Source: Polyodon spathula (Eukaryota; Chordata; Actinopteri; Acipenseriformes; Polyodontidae). Taken from it: a DNA stretch of 64,000 nucleotides. Within the stretch, counting starts at the first letter, position 1. Each line of letters starts with the position of its first letter. The position numbers and the translations under genes were made by a program. The notes under the pieces were generated by a model, which saw only the letters and a list, made by a program, of their open reading frames with translations, was not told where the DNA came from and did not search any database. This document shows positions 18,991 through 30,641 of the stretch, one piece after another. The stretch is from NCBI RefSeq assembly GCF_017654505.1, contig NC_054540.1, positions 42,842,054 through 42,906,053 of the forward strand, read 5' to 3'.

Positions 18991-19736
18991 GCTGCAGATT
19001 CTGCCTTCCTAACCCACAAGAGTGTTGGAGCCCATGCAAGGCTCCCTGTGGAACCCTGGTTTTGCATATTTTACAGGGTAAGATAGAACTGTTTTGTGGT
19101 TGATGTACAGTAATAGAGAATATGGGGATTATTTCTAACTGTTACTATTTGTTTTGTTCTTTTGCTTCTGTTGCGGTCCTCCTCAATTATACCTAAATAT
19201 TCAGAAAGTAAAATACTGTTCTCTCTTCCAATTCTCCCAATGCTTCCATATACTTGCCATATATTTGCTGCATCTCTCTCTGTGTGGGACTGGGAGTAGG
19301 TCAATGTATCTTTATTACTTTATTACGAATGTAAAATGACTTAAAACTTCAATATCTCTTTTAAATCGAGATATTTTCTAAGCCTGTTTAGTAAACACAT
19401 TGCAGAGTAAAACACAAACCAGAAACTCAAGCTTTATATCTCTTCTATAAATATTTAATTGTGCATTTGCTCAATATAAAAAAGCAATAAATCATCGATA
19501 GACATCATATGAATCACCCTGAAAACAAAAATAGAAATAAACCTTGTGACTGTCTTTCAAAATCAGCACTTTTTGTGAGGTGCTGTATGCATATGTGGGG
19601 TGTGAAGACAGTCGTAGGCAAAAGTTTCTATAATTTCGAATTATTCTCTTAAAAGATTTAGAAGCAGAGAAAAGCAACACATTATTATATAACATGCATA
19701 CAATGAAAAATAACATGCATAAACTAATTTCATACT
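18991..19736. other. No recognised feature
   Basis: Spacer between the minisatellite and a Tc1-like remnant. No coding, tRNA-like or terminal-repeat signal recognised. Confidence 0.5.
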
Positions 19737-20130
19737 TTGCCAGAAGTATTTGGGCACCTTTACATTAATTTTTTGTGTGCCCACCCCTTGCTTCCTTTAC
19801 AGCTTACACTGGGCATGAATAGCTTTTCTGAAAATTCTTCTCCTCTCTTCCTCTAAACATATTGTTGCTTTCTTGGTGAAAAAAAGTTTTGGATTCATCT
19901 GACCATAGATTTGGTTGTAAAAATCATCAGGTTTCTTCAAGTATTCAATGGAATACTCCAATCACTTTCTTTTGTGTATTGTTTTTAAAAAAGTTTGCAT
20001 CTTGGTTTCGCCCATGGACATTCATCTTGTTGAGGTATCGTCAAATTGTTTGCTCGTGAATTTCTTGACTATCTTCTCTGAACTCTTGTGTCAAATCTTT
20101 TGCAGTAATCCAAACATTTTGCCGGGCTGC

Positions 20131-20379
20131 TCAAACGATTCTTCTAGATTTTGTAGAAATCTTTCTTGGTCTTCCACACCTGGAGCTAGTTGCAGTAGTT
20201 CCTGTTCTTCTGTGTTTGTCAATAACAGCCCACACAGTGCTTTTCAGTAAACCAAGTCCTTCTAGTATTTCTAATATTTTTCTGGTAGTTTCTCCTTTTT
20301 TGTTTAGTTGTATCACTGCCATTTTGAGATTGTTGCTACACTCTTTAGTTTTAACCATTTGCACTTTTTTTAAACACAT
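20131..20379 (-). pseudogene. Tc1-like transposase, DNA-binding N-terminal fragment
   Basis: About 82 codons. The segment from MVKTKECSNN shows a helix-turn-helix-like region, then a basic RCGRPRKIS motif equivalent to the AT-hook-like GRPR linker of Tc1 transposases. An inserted residue pair and an altered frame farther on break the gene. It would have bound the terminal repeats. Confidence 0.6.
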
Positions 20380-20448
20380 TTTTTTTTATTTTTAATCCAA
20401 ATTATTTTTCAGTACTTGATGATAATGAATTTATTTGTTCTATAATTC

Positions 20449-20523
20449 TCATCACTGCAAGTCACCTCATCACTGCAAGTCACTTCATCACTGCAAGCAA
20501 GTCACCTTATCACTGCAAGCCAC
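20449..20523 (+). repeat. Short minisatellite outpost (four units) inside the Tc1-like element
   Basis: Four units of CATCACTGCAAGTCACCT type, the reverse complement of the array at 17850-18990, including the TTGC-expanded form. They are closer to the large array than the degenerate units at 14821-15070. Confidence 0.85.
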
Positions 20524-20645
20524 CTTTAATTTATATCTTTCAATAGAACAATTATAAATTATAGAAATCACTTTCTTTGTGGTTTTTCTATTTTTTTTAA
20601 CTGCCCAAATACTTTTGTCTGTGACTGAGTGTGCCTCTATATATA

Positions 20646-21447
20646 CAGTCAACCTTGGGTAACTTGGCTGGTGGATAACCCAACACCTTCACTTAATTCC
20701 ATATAAAATCTATGCATCCTGCCTCTTATTTTTTTTTATTCAACACAACATTTTACTCGTAACTTGACACTTACTGAAGGGATAAAATATATTAAAAAGA
20801 CTAGTGGACAACTCAAAATTATTGTTTCCAGTTACTCACCTCTGACTGAAAACAGGTTGTTCATTCATTCTATCGCAACTACAAAGTGCAGCTGGCTACA
20901 GTGTCAGTTCACAATAAATGAAAAACAAAAGGAAAAGTTCTCATTCAATTGGCTTTAAAACTCAGGTTATTCGAGATACAAGCTTGTCAGCAGAACTTTC
21001 AAAGCACTTGTTTTTGCATGCAAAACAATTGACAATGTTTGATTTCTGTGTGAAACTGTAAGTTGTTTATTATTGTTTATTTTTCACAGAATTAATTATG
21101 TATAATGTACATTTGTTAGCTTTTGCTATTTAAGCCGTCAAAAATAAAAGTATAGTCAACTGTTTGTGCATAGTTTGTTAACGCTGTAGTTATTTTATTT
21201 TATTTTTTTTATTTCAATTGAACTATATGAGTTGTATCAAGTTTGTACAGTACTGTGTGCTGTAATTCATTCATTCACTGCAGTTCTTTCAACCGTTTTC
21301 ATAAGGACATTTAACTAAACATAAACTTGTAAATACTGTAATATTGTAATACTGTAAACGTGTGAGTTCTGTTACTTATATGCATGTTAATGCCATGGCT
21401 CATGTGCACCTGTGGTTAACTCGACACCTTAGATAAGTCAACCCTAA
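20646..21447. mobile_element. Possible Tigger/pogo-like non-autonomous element
   Basis: After a TATATA stretch the sequence CAGTCAACCTTGGGTAACTTGG resembles pogo/Tigger termini. Near 21410-21445 the inverse-like motif TTAACTCGACACCTTAGATAAGTCAACC occurs. The middle is AT-rich without recognisable transposase. The assignment rests on terminal motifs only. Confidence 0.35.
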
Positions 21448-21769
21448 ATGTTATCCTTGTGGGGTGTCCAGTATATTTGTTTTTTGAAACCGGAGGAAGG
21501 GTAATCCTCGGCCAAGGTTTCCTCCTGCCTCCCCTTGGTGAGTAGGGTCTTTTTTCCTTGCCTTAGTGCTGAGGGGTTTAATTCTACAAGGTGAATGAGG
21601 GCAAAGGGGACCAATTTGGGCGTAAATACCAAACTCCATCTTCTCATTTACTAATATTCTAATTATGAGTATTCAATCGTAGTAGCACATGATAGGCTGG
21701 GCAGCGCTCTTGTGTTTTATTATTTTTGGGGGGTCATGGCTTAGTGCCACTCTCCTCAGCTGATATGTT
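21448..21769. other. No recognised feature
   Basis: Sequence before dispersed repeat R. Short minus-strand frames at 21444-21647 have no recognised homology. Confidence 0.4.
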
Positions 21770-22075
21770 GAGCGCAATCTCATTAGACGGTCGCAAGCCA
21801 GAGGTGGCCTTGTCCTTTAGAGGGAAGGTGGCCCAGAGTGCCACTGGTCCTGCTGCTGCCATGACTGTCATTAATCAATAACTATTACATCACAATCAAC
21901 CAGTACATTGGGCAGGGAACATGGCCCAGAGTGTTAGCTGTCCTGCTCACTGGCAATAGCCACCATCAAGCAATAGTTATTAATCTCAGTCAGAAAGCAC
22001 ACAGGCAGCTCTAGAGCTCAATGGACAAGGCCATGGGCCAAAATGCATATAGCACTGCATATATTTTTACCAGCT
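21770..22075. repeat. Dispersed repeat R, copy 1
   Basis: Contains two internal GGCCCAGAGTG blocks about 110 bp apart, each followed by a CCTGCT motif and a run resembling CATCAAGCAATA or CATTAATCAATA. The same succession recurs at 24665-24801 joined to 26300-26450. The element type is unknown; no coding sequence or clear termini. Confidence 0.6.
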
Positions 22076-22734
22076 GTTATACTATATTAAATCAACAATA
22101 ATTAAATACTCACAATTGTATATGGTTAAATCCATGTTCCAGATTCTTTGTTTTCCATTAGATGTTCGTTGCTGCAAAAGTACTCCCGTATAATTCAGCT
22201 CTAATCCCGTCCAATTTTGGCCAGTTGAATTTCATTCACTTCAGTTTGTTTTAAACAAACTCCCTGATTTTAAAGAAAAATAAGGTAAGAAAATCTCTGT
22301 ATTATTGGCAGTGTTGAATTCAGAATTAAAGTTTGTTATCTCCTTCGTGCATCCATCACTAGAAATAATTGTGATTCCGAACTCCGTTGTAGATTTCAAC
22401 AAAGATATTAGATCTATAGATATATTAGATACAGTAGAGCAGCTGGGTACTCTATTGTCCTTAACCCATTCATGCCTAAATTTTCTGATTTAATTTTCCT
22501 TTGCTATACTTGTGTGCAGAGGTGACATAAGAACATTTCCAGTGTTTTTTATTACCTGTATATTATTTATATACCTGTATATTATTGATAGCTGATGTGC
22601 ATGGCTCCTTTATGGGACTCAAGAATACAGCATATCTCTGTACTTTTTGAAAACACAGTAATACTTGAATAAAGGTATGCTATGTATCATACTAAATAAT
22701 GTTTTTTTTTTTATTTGAAATGCATCAAAATACA
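22076..22734. other. No recognised feature
   Basis: AT-rich spacer without convincing signals. Confidence 0.4.
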
Positions 22735-23500
22735 GTGCCCAAATCATCCACTGCATGTTCACACATATCTGTGAAATATTTGGCCACTCAGCCAACAGCA
22801 GTTGACTAAGCTCTACAAGAAATGTGGGTAGTGGTGAACTGTGTCTAATGCATCATTTCAAAACATCCTATATGTGCTCAAAGGGGTTGAGATCATGGGG
22901 CTATGGCAGAAAGGGGAGAGCCTGAGGTCTATGTCATCTTCTGAGAACTATTCCTTCACACTTGTGTTTGTGTGCAGTGGCATTGTCAGCCTGGAATATG
23001 CCATCCCCATGTGAATAGATGGAGAACATTCCTGAATGAACCTGGTCAGTGAAGATGCGCTGAGGTATCCCAGAGCATACTATCCAGAGTGATCTACATT
23101 GGCGCTGTCCCATTCCAGCAGAACATACCCCAGACCATGACAGCCCCACCAGTGGCCTGAACATTGGACACTATACAATATTGGTCTGGTGCTTTATGGA
23201 CTCTCCTCCATACTCTGGTTCTTTATTAGTGCTGAACATGATTCATCGGACTACATTAGATGCTTCCAGTCTTCAATGGTTCAATATTGTCATTATTGTC
23301 TGAGGTGTGTTTTTCCAGATTTAACCGTCTATTTCCTTTCATTGCATGAAACTTGCTATTTGTTCCTTTGGTCCAGTGGCTACTTTTGACCTGAATTGAG
23401 CTTCTTGTTGGTGAGGTTTTTTTTTTTATTTTTTTTATCTTTCAACCACTGCCTATAAACAGTTGAGGCCAAATGTACACATTTGCCATTTCTGCTGTTG
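22735..23500 (-). mobile_element. Degraded Tc1/IS630-like transposase remnant
   Basis: On the minus strand, fragments read GDGIFQADNATAHKHKC (compare QQDNA..H in Tc1/IS630 transposases, holding the second catalytic Asp) and, downstream across a frameshift, a SPDLNP-like block at about 22860-22890. Upstream fragments such as SWSGVCSAGMG fit the glycine-rich region before it. Frames are broken throughout. Confidence 0.55.
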
Positions 23501-24664
23501 CCATGAGCAATACACCAAAGGAACATGCACCAACAATCGCCTCTCTTGTGTGGTCACTTAAATCAGCCATTTATTTCATACCTTACTGTAATATTGTACT
23601 GGGAAACAGGCCTGAGTTGCCAGTACTTTATAATCAAGGAATCATGGAATATACCACGTGTTGAGTCTTTCCCTCTAAATTGGACAGGGTGGGTTGAACA
23701 ACTTTGTGCACCTTCTCCCCTCTTTGGTGTCCTGCAGTGAGTAGCCAACCAATTCCAGAAGCATTCTTGCCTCAACTGCACCCTATACACATGTATTACT
23801 GTACCTCTCTTATAAAAGCCAAGTACAGAGATATACTGTAGTCTTGTGCCCTTCAGAGTCCTATACAAGAGTCAGGTATCAACAATATACAGGTCCTGAA
23901 ATAGACACAACAAATATTTAACCAGAATAAGCAATTTTTGTTCCAAACAAAAAAAACTAAACCTGTACCTGGCGTCCCATATATGGGATGATTAAAAAAC
24001 AACTCTGTGTTTAAACAATATACACAAGATTGTTATAAAATGGTGATGTACAGCTGGGGTACACCCTAACATACATAAACCCATGAATAAATAAGAATGA
24101 AAGATAATGGATTAATAGATTGGCATTAATATGTTTGATCGATCATTTCTTTCGATTTTTTGCTCAAGTTAAAAAACTACATTTGATGCTGAGGGAGGAG
24201 ATAACCTGGCAGACAAATAATAAAAGCAGGAATAATACAGCTCTATGTGGGGAAAATTTTCCAGGTCTCATTGTTTCATTTCAGAGAACGCATACCTGGG
24301 GAGGGCTATGTGGGACGCTAGGCATTACAAGTTATAATAAAATCAATGATCAATACACATATTTGAATTAATATAGGCTTCCCTTATGACATCACCCCTT
24401 TTTCTTAACCTATCAGGAAATACAATTACATACGGATGAAGTTTTACAGGCCTCCTAGCAACCAATAATATCATTGACCAAGTGGGTCCACTTTCTTTTT
24501 ATTGCTTTAAGTTTATGTTTTACTCACAAAGACATAACACCATAAAGTTAAGGAAAAGGAAGGAGAGTAAGTCTTTGAAGATTTTAGCTGTAAAGTAAGT
24601 CTTTGAAGATTTTAGCCCCAAAATTTTGTCTCTGAGAAAACACAGGGTCCCTTTAAATTGCCAT
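23501..24664. other. No recognised feature
   Basis: Mixed AT-rich sequence. Part may extend the Tc1-like remnant but I could not align it. No host gene is evident. Confidence 0.4.
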
Positions 24665-26450
24665 ATAGTGGGGGGAGGGGGTGTCCCAGAGTGCTACTTG
24701 CCCTGTCGCTGGCAATAACTTCTAACAATCATTACATAACACTTCAGAACCTCATGGGGAGGGTGACCCAGAGTGCTGACTGTCATTAATCAATAACCAT
24801 TTGTGGCAAAGTGGTAAGTGGTACGTACAGGTGCAGTGTGGTAATCCAACAATGAAGAGACAGACAGCAAAGTACGAGTGTCTGTAAATTATGTGTAAAT
24901 ATAAAGTGTAAATATGAAAGTGTGTTAGATATGGCAGTGCTAGAAATTAAGATTCCAGCCTGTCCGACATCATCAAAAAGACTTAAAGCACAGTTCTCTA
25001 TTCGTTTTTTCTCCAGAATATGCCAAGAAGACCATTCAATGGCTGAGTGAGACCAATAGGAGTCAAATGAAACCGAAAAAAAAATAAAAAAGGGGCGTGT
25101 GAGCAATAGCCCTAGCAGCTGCACCACACAGAGATAAGCAAACAGACAAAGGCGGTAGCTGCTTCTTAATCCAGCGCTCAAAGAATATCATAGACATTTG
25201 CAGAGCTTTTTGAGATGTTGTAGTAATAAAATAATGACTTGGATCACATTATTGAGCAGTTTGGTGATAAAATGAGTGATCAGGAGATGATTTATCTATC
25301 AGTATACACGTCTATAAAGAATAAATTATATTTAAACAGCACAGGTAAAATAAACAGTCCGTGTGAAAATAAATTGGACCTGACGTGCCTGACAGGCACT
25401 GAATAAATGGACTGCAAAGGGTTAAGGGAGCTAAAGAACTCCATTTAGAGAGAGCCTGGGAGAGAGACACTTACTCCTGAAATGCTTGTTTGAAAACCTC
25501 ACTGTGATAGCACTGCTTGGGTGAGGGTTCTTTTGTTTGTTCTTTTTTTGTGGTATGTGATTGTTTTGTTACAGCCTTTATTATGATCTGTGTTTTGTTT
25601 TCTTATTTTTGTTTAATAAACCTGTGCAGCAGCGCTTAAATTGCAGTTTTACTGTCTCTGAGTCTGTCCACCCAGGGTGAACATGAGTTCTGATTATTTT
25701 TTTCCAGGGGTCTGATGATCAAATAGAAAACAAATAGGAGGACTGGCAACACACAGCGATGTGTATTGCACAGGGATTTATGAAGGGTTGCAGTCCCATA
25801 AACAATAACAAAGTCCAAACACAAACACAGTCACCTCTCCCAGCGAGTGCTGCAGTGTGGGTGGTGAAAGTATAATTTATTTTGTGAATAGCTGACTGTG
25901 GGCTCCAAATCGTGTTAGCCGTCTTGTCTTAGACAGACAGACAAAACAAACAAAAACACTCATGGTTAGTTTCTCACTTGGGTCATTTCGGTCAATAGCA
26001 TGACCATTACAAAGAACAGATCACATCACTACGCCCACTGTATATACTGTCAACCATGACCGCTTGGTTAACTAGCACATCCGCTCCTCCAATCCACGGA
26101 TGCCACTCCGTTAACCTTCCGGGTCAATGGTTTAGTGTGCCGCAGCTCCGCCCCCTTTCTAGATGGCTGACTTCCACCAAACCGTGGGAATAAATTGTCG
26201 GACCAACTAGTCTAAGGTACTCTGTTCCCTTTACACAGCACCCTTACAGGTTGGGGGGGGGGGGGATCTAACACCAAGAATCATTCAATCTCTGTCACAC
26301 CATTACATCGCAATCAGCTAGTGGCCCAGAATAACACTTGTCCTGCTCACTAGCAACAACCGCCATCAAGAAATAATAATTAATCTCAGTAAGCCAGCAC
26401 ATGGGCAGCTCTAGAGCTTAATGGGCAAGACGACAGGCCAAAATGTATAT
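24665..26450. repeat. Dispersed repeat R, copy 2, split by an LTR insertion
   Basis: The outer pieces 24665-24801 and 26300-26450 align with repeat R copy 1. They are continuous with each other if the 24802-26299 segment is removed and one CCATT is dropped. This provides an empty-site comparison for the insertion. Confidence 0.65.
24802..26299 (-). mobile_element. LTR family Y insertion (solo LTR, itself expanded), CCATT duplication
   Basis: Starts TGTGGCAAAGTGG and ends TCTGTCACA on the plus strand. CCATT flanks both sides (24797-24801, 26300-26304). The right part (about 25700-26299) aligns with the family Y LTRs at 47160-47738 and 3433-5020. The segment is about 1.5 kb, whereas family Y is about 680 bp elsewhere. 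Roughly 24890-25690 is therefore probably a further insertion, possibly another LTR in plus orientation (AATAAA near 25615). Its ends were not resolved. Confidence 0.7.
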
Positions 26451-26679
26451 TATGTTCTTTTGTTCCTGTTGTCAAATGCAATAAAGATTCTGTCAAATCA
26501 ATCTTTGGTGGATGACTCCTTTCTGAATGGAAACTCTTAAAAGGAGGATCCACCTCTAATCACAAACACAATCACAATGTTCCTGTGAAGAGCCCTTTGC
26601 CCATGCCTCCTTGTCATTTCTTTGTTTGGCCCTCCTCCCCACCTGCCTTCATCTTTCAACGTGGCTTGTCTAGGGTGCC
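26451..26679. other. No recognised feature
   Basis: Spacer ending in the GTGCC target duplication (26675-26679) of Gmr1-like element 2. Confidence 0.4.
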
Positions 26680-27344
26680 TGTGGTCAGGTGCAGTGAATG
26701 AAGCAGGTCCACACAATCTTTCTCCCAAAACAGTCTGCATGTTTTAATAATAACAAAAATAATAGCAAAATAAGTCCACCCCTTTACCAGCAATGGTATT
26801 GGGGGGTACACGGCAGCTCTTCTTAATTAAAATGAAAAGTAAACAAAAACAGGACTTTGTCCATCTCCACGTTCTCCGTGCACGCAGTGCTCTTGGTCCT
26901 GAGAAGCGTGATGCCGTGAGTGGTGTGGTGCTGTGCTGTGCTGTGCAGGGACGTGCTCTGTATTTTATCGGTCCACGGCTCACTCCTCCTCTGCAACACA
27001 AAACACACATATACCAAAAACATAGCAATACAGGCTCCAGCCGTCTAGTTTCATTATCAGCGTAAGCGGAGGTTTTGCCGTAGCTGCTCCCCTTTGTACC
27101 CAGCAAACTCCTCTCCGCAGTCAGCGCGTCTCCATGGTTTCCCTAATAGAGGGCTGCCCTGCAGCTGACTGCAATGCAGTCCTGAGTACTTGCAGCTAAG
27201 CGCCCCTCCTAATATGGCCACCGTCTGGTTTTCACCTACCACCGAGGTGGCTGCTCTAGGAGGCAGCTTACCTTCCTCCTTACATAGCGCCCTTTCTAAT
27301 CGGGAGGGAGATTTACAGCATCAATCCTTTCTCTCTCTATTACA
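26680..27344 (-). repeat. 3' LTR of Gmr1-like element 2
   Basis: 665 bp, aligned end to end with the 5' LTR at 35788-36488. Differences include a shorter CTGTG run, the loss of an AACAACAACAC-type stretch near 26765, and scattered substitutions. They are divergent enough to show the element is clearly older than LINE copies B and C. The RNA-sense polypurine tract CTGAGGGGTGAGA lies immediately upstream (27345-27362). Confidence 0.92.
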
Positions 27345-27713
27345 TATCTCACCCCTCAGAGTGATGCCGAAGGAACACTCAGTCAACTCTACATTCCCCA
27401 ATGGTACCCCCTCCCTTGAAAAAAAATCTGCATTTTGATGCTCCTTACCCGCACCATGTTTCACTGTATAGTGGAAGGGTTGCTGCACTAGATACCATTG
27501 AGTTATTCGAGCGTTATTGTCCTTCATTGTGTGTAACCACCTTAAAGGAGCATGATCAGTGACAAGAGAGAAAGAACGACCCAACAAGTAATAGTGAAGA
27601 GCGTGAGTAGCCCATTTGATGGCTAAACACTCCTTCTCAATGACGGAGTAGTTAATTTCCCTAGGAGCCATTTTTTTGCTCAAATAAATGATAGGGTGTT
27701 CCATTCCGTCAAC
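27345..27713 (-). pseudogene. Gmr1-like element 2 RNase H, 3' part
   Basis: A frame covering most of an RNase H domain, cut at its start by LINE copy C. Recognisable are IEKECLAIKWA, LVTDHAPLRWL and NADFFSRE (usually ADxLSR), the standard Gypsy RNase H blocks. The first part of the domain (QTDASHIGLGAV) lies on the other side of the LINE at about 32300-32240. The enzyme would remove RNA from the RNA-DNA hybrid. Confidence 0.85.
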
Positions 27714-27785
27714 TTAAGAACATAAGAACATAAGAAAGTTTACAAACGAGAGGAGGCCATTCGGCCCATCTTGCTCGTTTGGTTG

Positions 27786-30641
27786 TTAGTAGCTTATTGA
27801 TCCCAAAATCTCATCAAGCAGCTTCTTGAAGGATCCCAGGGTGTCAGCTTCAACAACATTACTGGGGAGTTGATTCCAGACCCTCACAATTCTCTGTGTA
27901 AAAAAGTGTCTCCTATTTTCTGTTCTGAATGCCCCTTTTTCTAAACTCCATTTGTGACCCCTGGTCCTTGTTTCTTTTTTCAGGCTGAAAAAGTCCCTTG
28001 GGTCGACACTGTCAATACCTTTTAGAATTTTGAATGCTTGAATTAGGTCGCCACGTAGTCTTCTTTGTTCAAGACTGAACAGATTCAATTCTTTTAGCCT
28101 GTCTGCATATGACATGCCTTTTAAGCCCAGAATAATTCTGGTCGCTCTTCTTTGCACTCTTTCTAGAGCAGCAATATCTTTTTTATAGCGAGGTGACCAG
28201 AACTGCACACAATATTCAAGATGAGGTCTTACAAGTGCATTGTACAGTTTTAACATTACTTCCCTTGATTTAAATTCAACACTTTTCACAATGTATCCGA
28301 GCATCTTGTTAGCCTTTTTTATAGCTTCCCCACATTGTCTAGATGAAGACATTTCTGAGTCAACAAAAACTCCTAGGTCTTTTTCATAGATTCCTTCTCC
28401 AATTTCAATATCTCCCATATGATATTTATAATGTACATTTTTATTTCCTGCGTGCAGTACCTTACACTTTTCTCTATTAAATGTCATTTGCCATGTGTCT
28501 GCCCAGTTCTGAATCTTGTCTAGATCATTTTGAATGACCTTTGCTGCTGCAACAGTGTTTGCCACTCCTCCTACTTTTGTGTCGTCTGCAAATTTAACAA
28601 GTTTGCTTACTATACCAGAATCTAAATCATTAATGTAGATTAGGAATAGCAGAGGACCTAATACTGATCCCTGTGGTACACCACTGGTTACCACACTCCA
28701 TTCTGAGGTTTTTCCTCTAATCAGTACTTTCTGTTTTCTACATGTTAACCACTCCCTAATCCATGTACATGTGTTTCCTTGAATCCCAACTGCGTTCAGT
28801 TTGAGAATTAATCTTTTGTGCGGGACTTTGTCAAAAGCTTTCTGGAAATCTAAATAAACCATGTCATATGCTTTGCAATTATCCATTATCGATGTTGCAT
28901 CCTCAAAAAAATCAAGCAAGTTAGTTAGGCACGATCTCCCTTTCCTAAAACCATGTTGACTGTCTCCCAGTACCCTGTTACCATATAGGTAATTTTCCAT
29001 TTTGGATCTTATTATAGTTTCCATAAGTTTGCATATAATAGAAGTCAGGCTTACTGGTCTGTAGTTACCTGGTTCAGTTTTGTTTCCCTTTTTGTGGATC
29101 GGTATTACGTTTGCAATTTTCCAGTCTGTCGGTACCACCCCTGTGTCAAGAGACTGCTGCATGATCTTGGTTAGCGGTTTGTAAATTACTTCTTTCATTT
29201 CTTTGAGTACTACTGGGAGGATCTCATCCGGCCCAGGGGATTTGTTTATTTTAAGAGCTCCTAGTCCCTTTAACACTTCTGCCTCAGTTATGCTAAAGTT
29301 ATTTAAAACTGGATAGGAACTGGATGACATGTGGGGCATGTTGTCAGTATCTTCCTTTGTAAAAACTTGTGAAAAGTAATCATTTAACATATTTGCTATT
29401 TTTTTTTTTCTTCCTCTACGATTTTGCCATTTGTATCTCTTAAACATTTAATCTCCTCTTTGAATGTTCTCTTGCTGTTGTAATATTGGAAAAACATTTT
29501 GGAATTGGTTTTAGCTCCCTTAGCAATGTTCATTTCTATTTCTCTCTTGGCCTTTCTAACTTCCTTTTTGACTTGCGTTTGCAGTTCTGTGTACTCTTTC
29601 TGCGTACTTTCTTTTTGGTCCTTTTTTAATGCTCTGTAAAGTGCCTTTTTTCGCTGAATATTTTTTTTAATTGATCTATTAAACCATTTTGGCAATTTAG
29701 TTTTACATTTAGATTTGTCTACTTTAGGGATATAATTGTTTTGCGCCTCTAGTACTACATTTTTGAAGAACAACCATCCTTCTTCTGTGGGTGTTTTCTC
29801 TATTTTACTCCAGTCTACTTCTGTTAGTCTCTGTTTCATACCTTCATAGTTTGCTTTTCTAAAATTGTAAACCTTAGCTTTAGTCTTTACTTTTGGGGAT
29901 TTAAAAAACACTTCAAATGAGACCATGTTGTGGTCTGAGTTTGCCAGTGGTTCTCTGACCTCTGTTTTAGTTATTCTATCTTCGTTATTTGAAAAGACTA
30001 AATCAAGGCATGCCTCCCCTCTAGTGGGTGCCTTCACAAATTGTGTTAGGAAGCAGTCATTTGTCATTTCCACCATTTCTATTTCATCCTTCGCGCTACC
30101 CACCGGGTTTTCCCATTTTATTTGGGGGAAGTTGAAATCCCCCATTAGTATGGCTTCTCCTTTGCTACACACATTTCTAATGTCATTGTATAACAGATTA
30201 TTGTGCTCACCGTCTGAATCTGGCGGTCTATAGCATGCTCCTATTATTATGCCCTTTTGAATTTTTGTCTGTTATTCTGACCCATATTGATTCGGTTTTA
30301 TTTTCTTTGTCCAGGTTTAACACCTGGGCTTCAAGACTGTTTCTTATGTATAGCGCTACCCCTCCTCCTCTTCTGTCCTGCCTGTCTTTCCTATACAGTG
30401 TATACCCACAAATATTATATTCGTCCCCATCACTCTCAGATAACCACGTTTCTGTAACACCTATCACATCATAGTTACCTGTTAGTGCAGTAGCTTCAAG
30501 TTCTAGAATTTTGTTTCTGATACTTCTAGCATTTAGATAAATACATTTAATGGTTGTCTTACCTGAGTTGTTGTTCTTGTTTTGATGCGGTCTCCCTTCT
30601 GTTTTTTTGTTGATTTCTCCCCCCTTCCTTTCTAGTTTAAA
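27786..30641 (-). pseudogene. LINE ORF2 of copy C, two frameshifts
   Basis: Same endonuclease-RT polyprotein as copy B. Relative to copy B there is an extra T in the run at about 29401-29409 (EEEKK region between endonuclease and RT) and an extra C at about 30252-30256 (NSKG region). These split the frame into 30641-30228, 30172-29396 and 29447-27786. The RT part with FADD is otherwise whole. Both lesions lie in homopolymer-like runs, so sequencing error cannot be excluded. Confidence 0.88.

Larger units (their letters stand above)
19737..20630 (-). mobile_element. Tc1-like DNA transposon remnant with minisatellite inside
   Basis: The left end carries AAGTATTTGGGCACC and the right end its inverse (TGCCCAAATACTT at about 20602), giving short terminal inverted repeats. 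The minus strand holds the N-terminal part of a Tc1-type transposase. Four copies of the local minisatellite unit lie between the gene start and the right terminus. The catalytic DDE part is too decayed to read. Confidence 0.65.

Noticed and set aside
17807..19039. 410-codon open frame on the minus strand as a protein gene
   Set aside because: Composed of the 18-bp minisatellite. The frame cycles with 22-bp variants, there is no complex sequence, and the opposite strand is also open.
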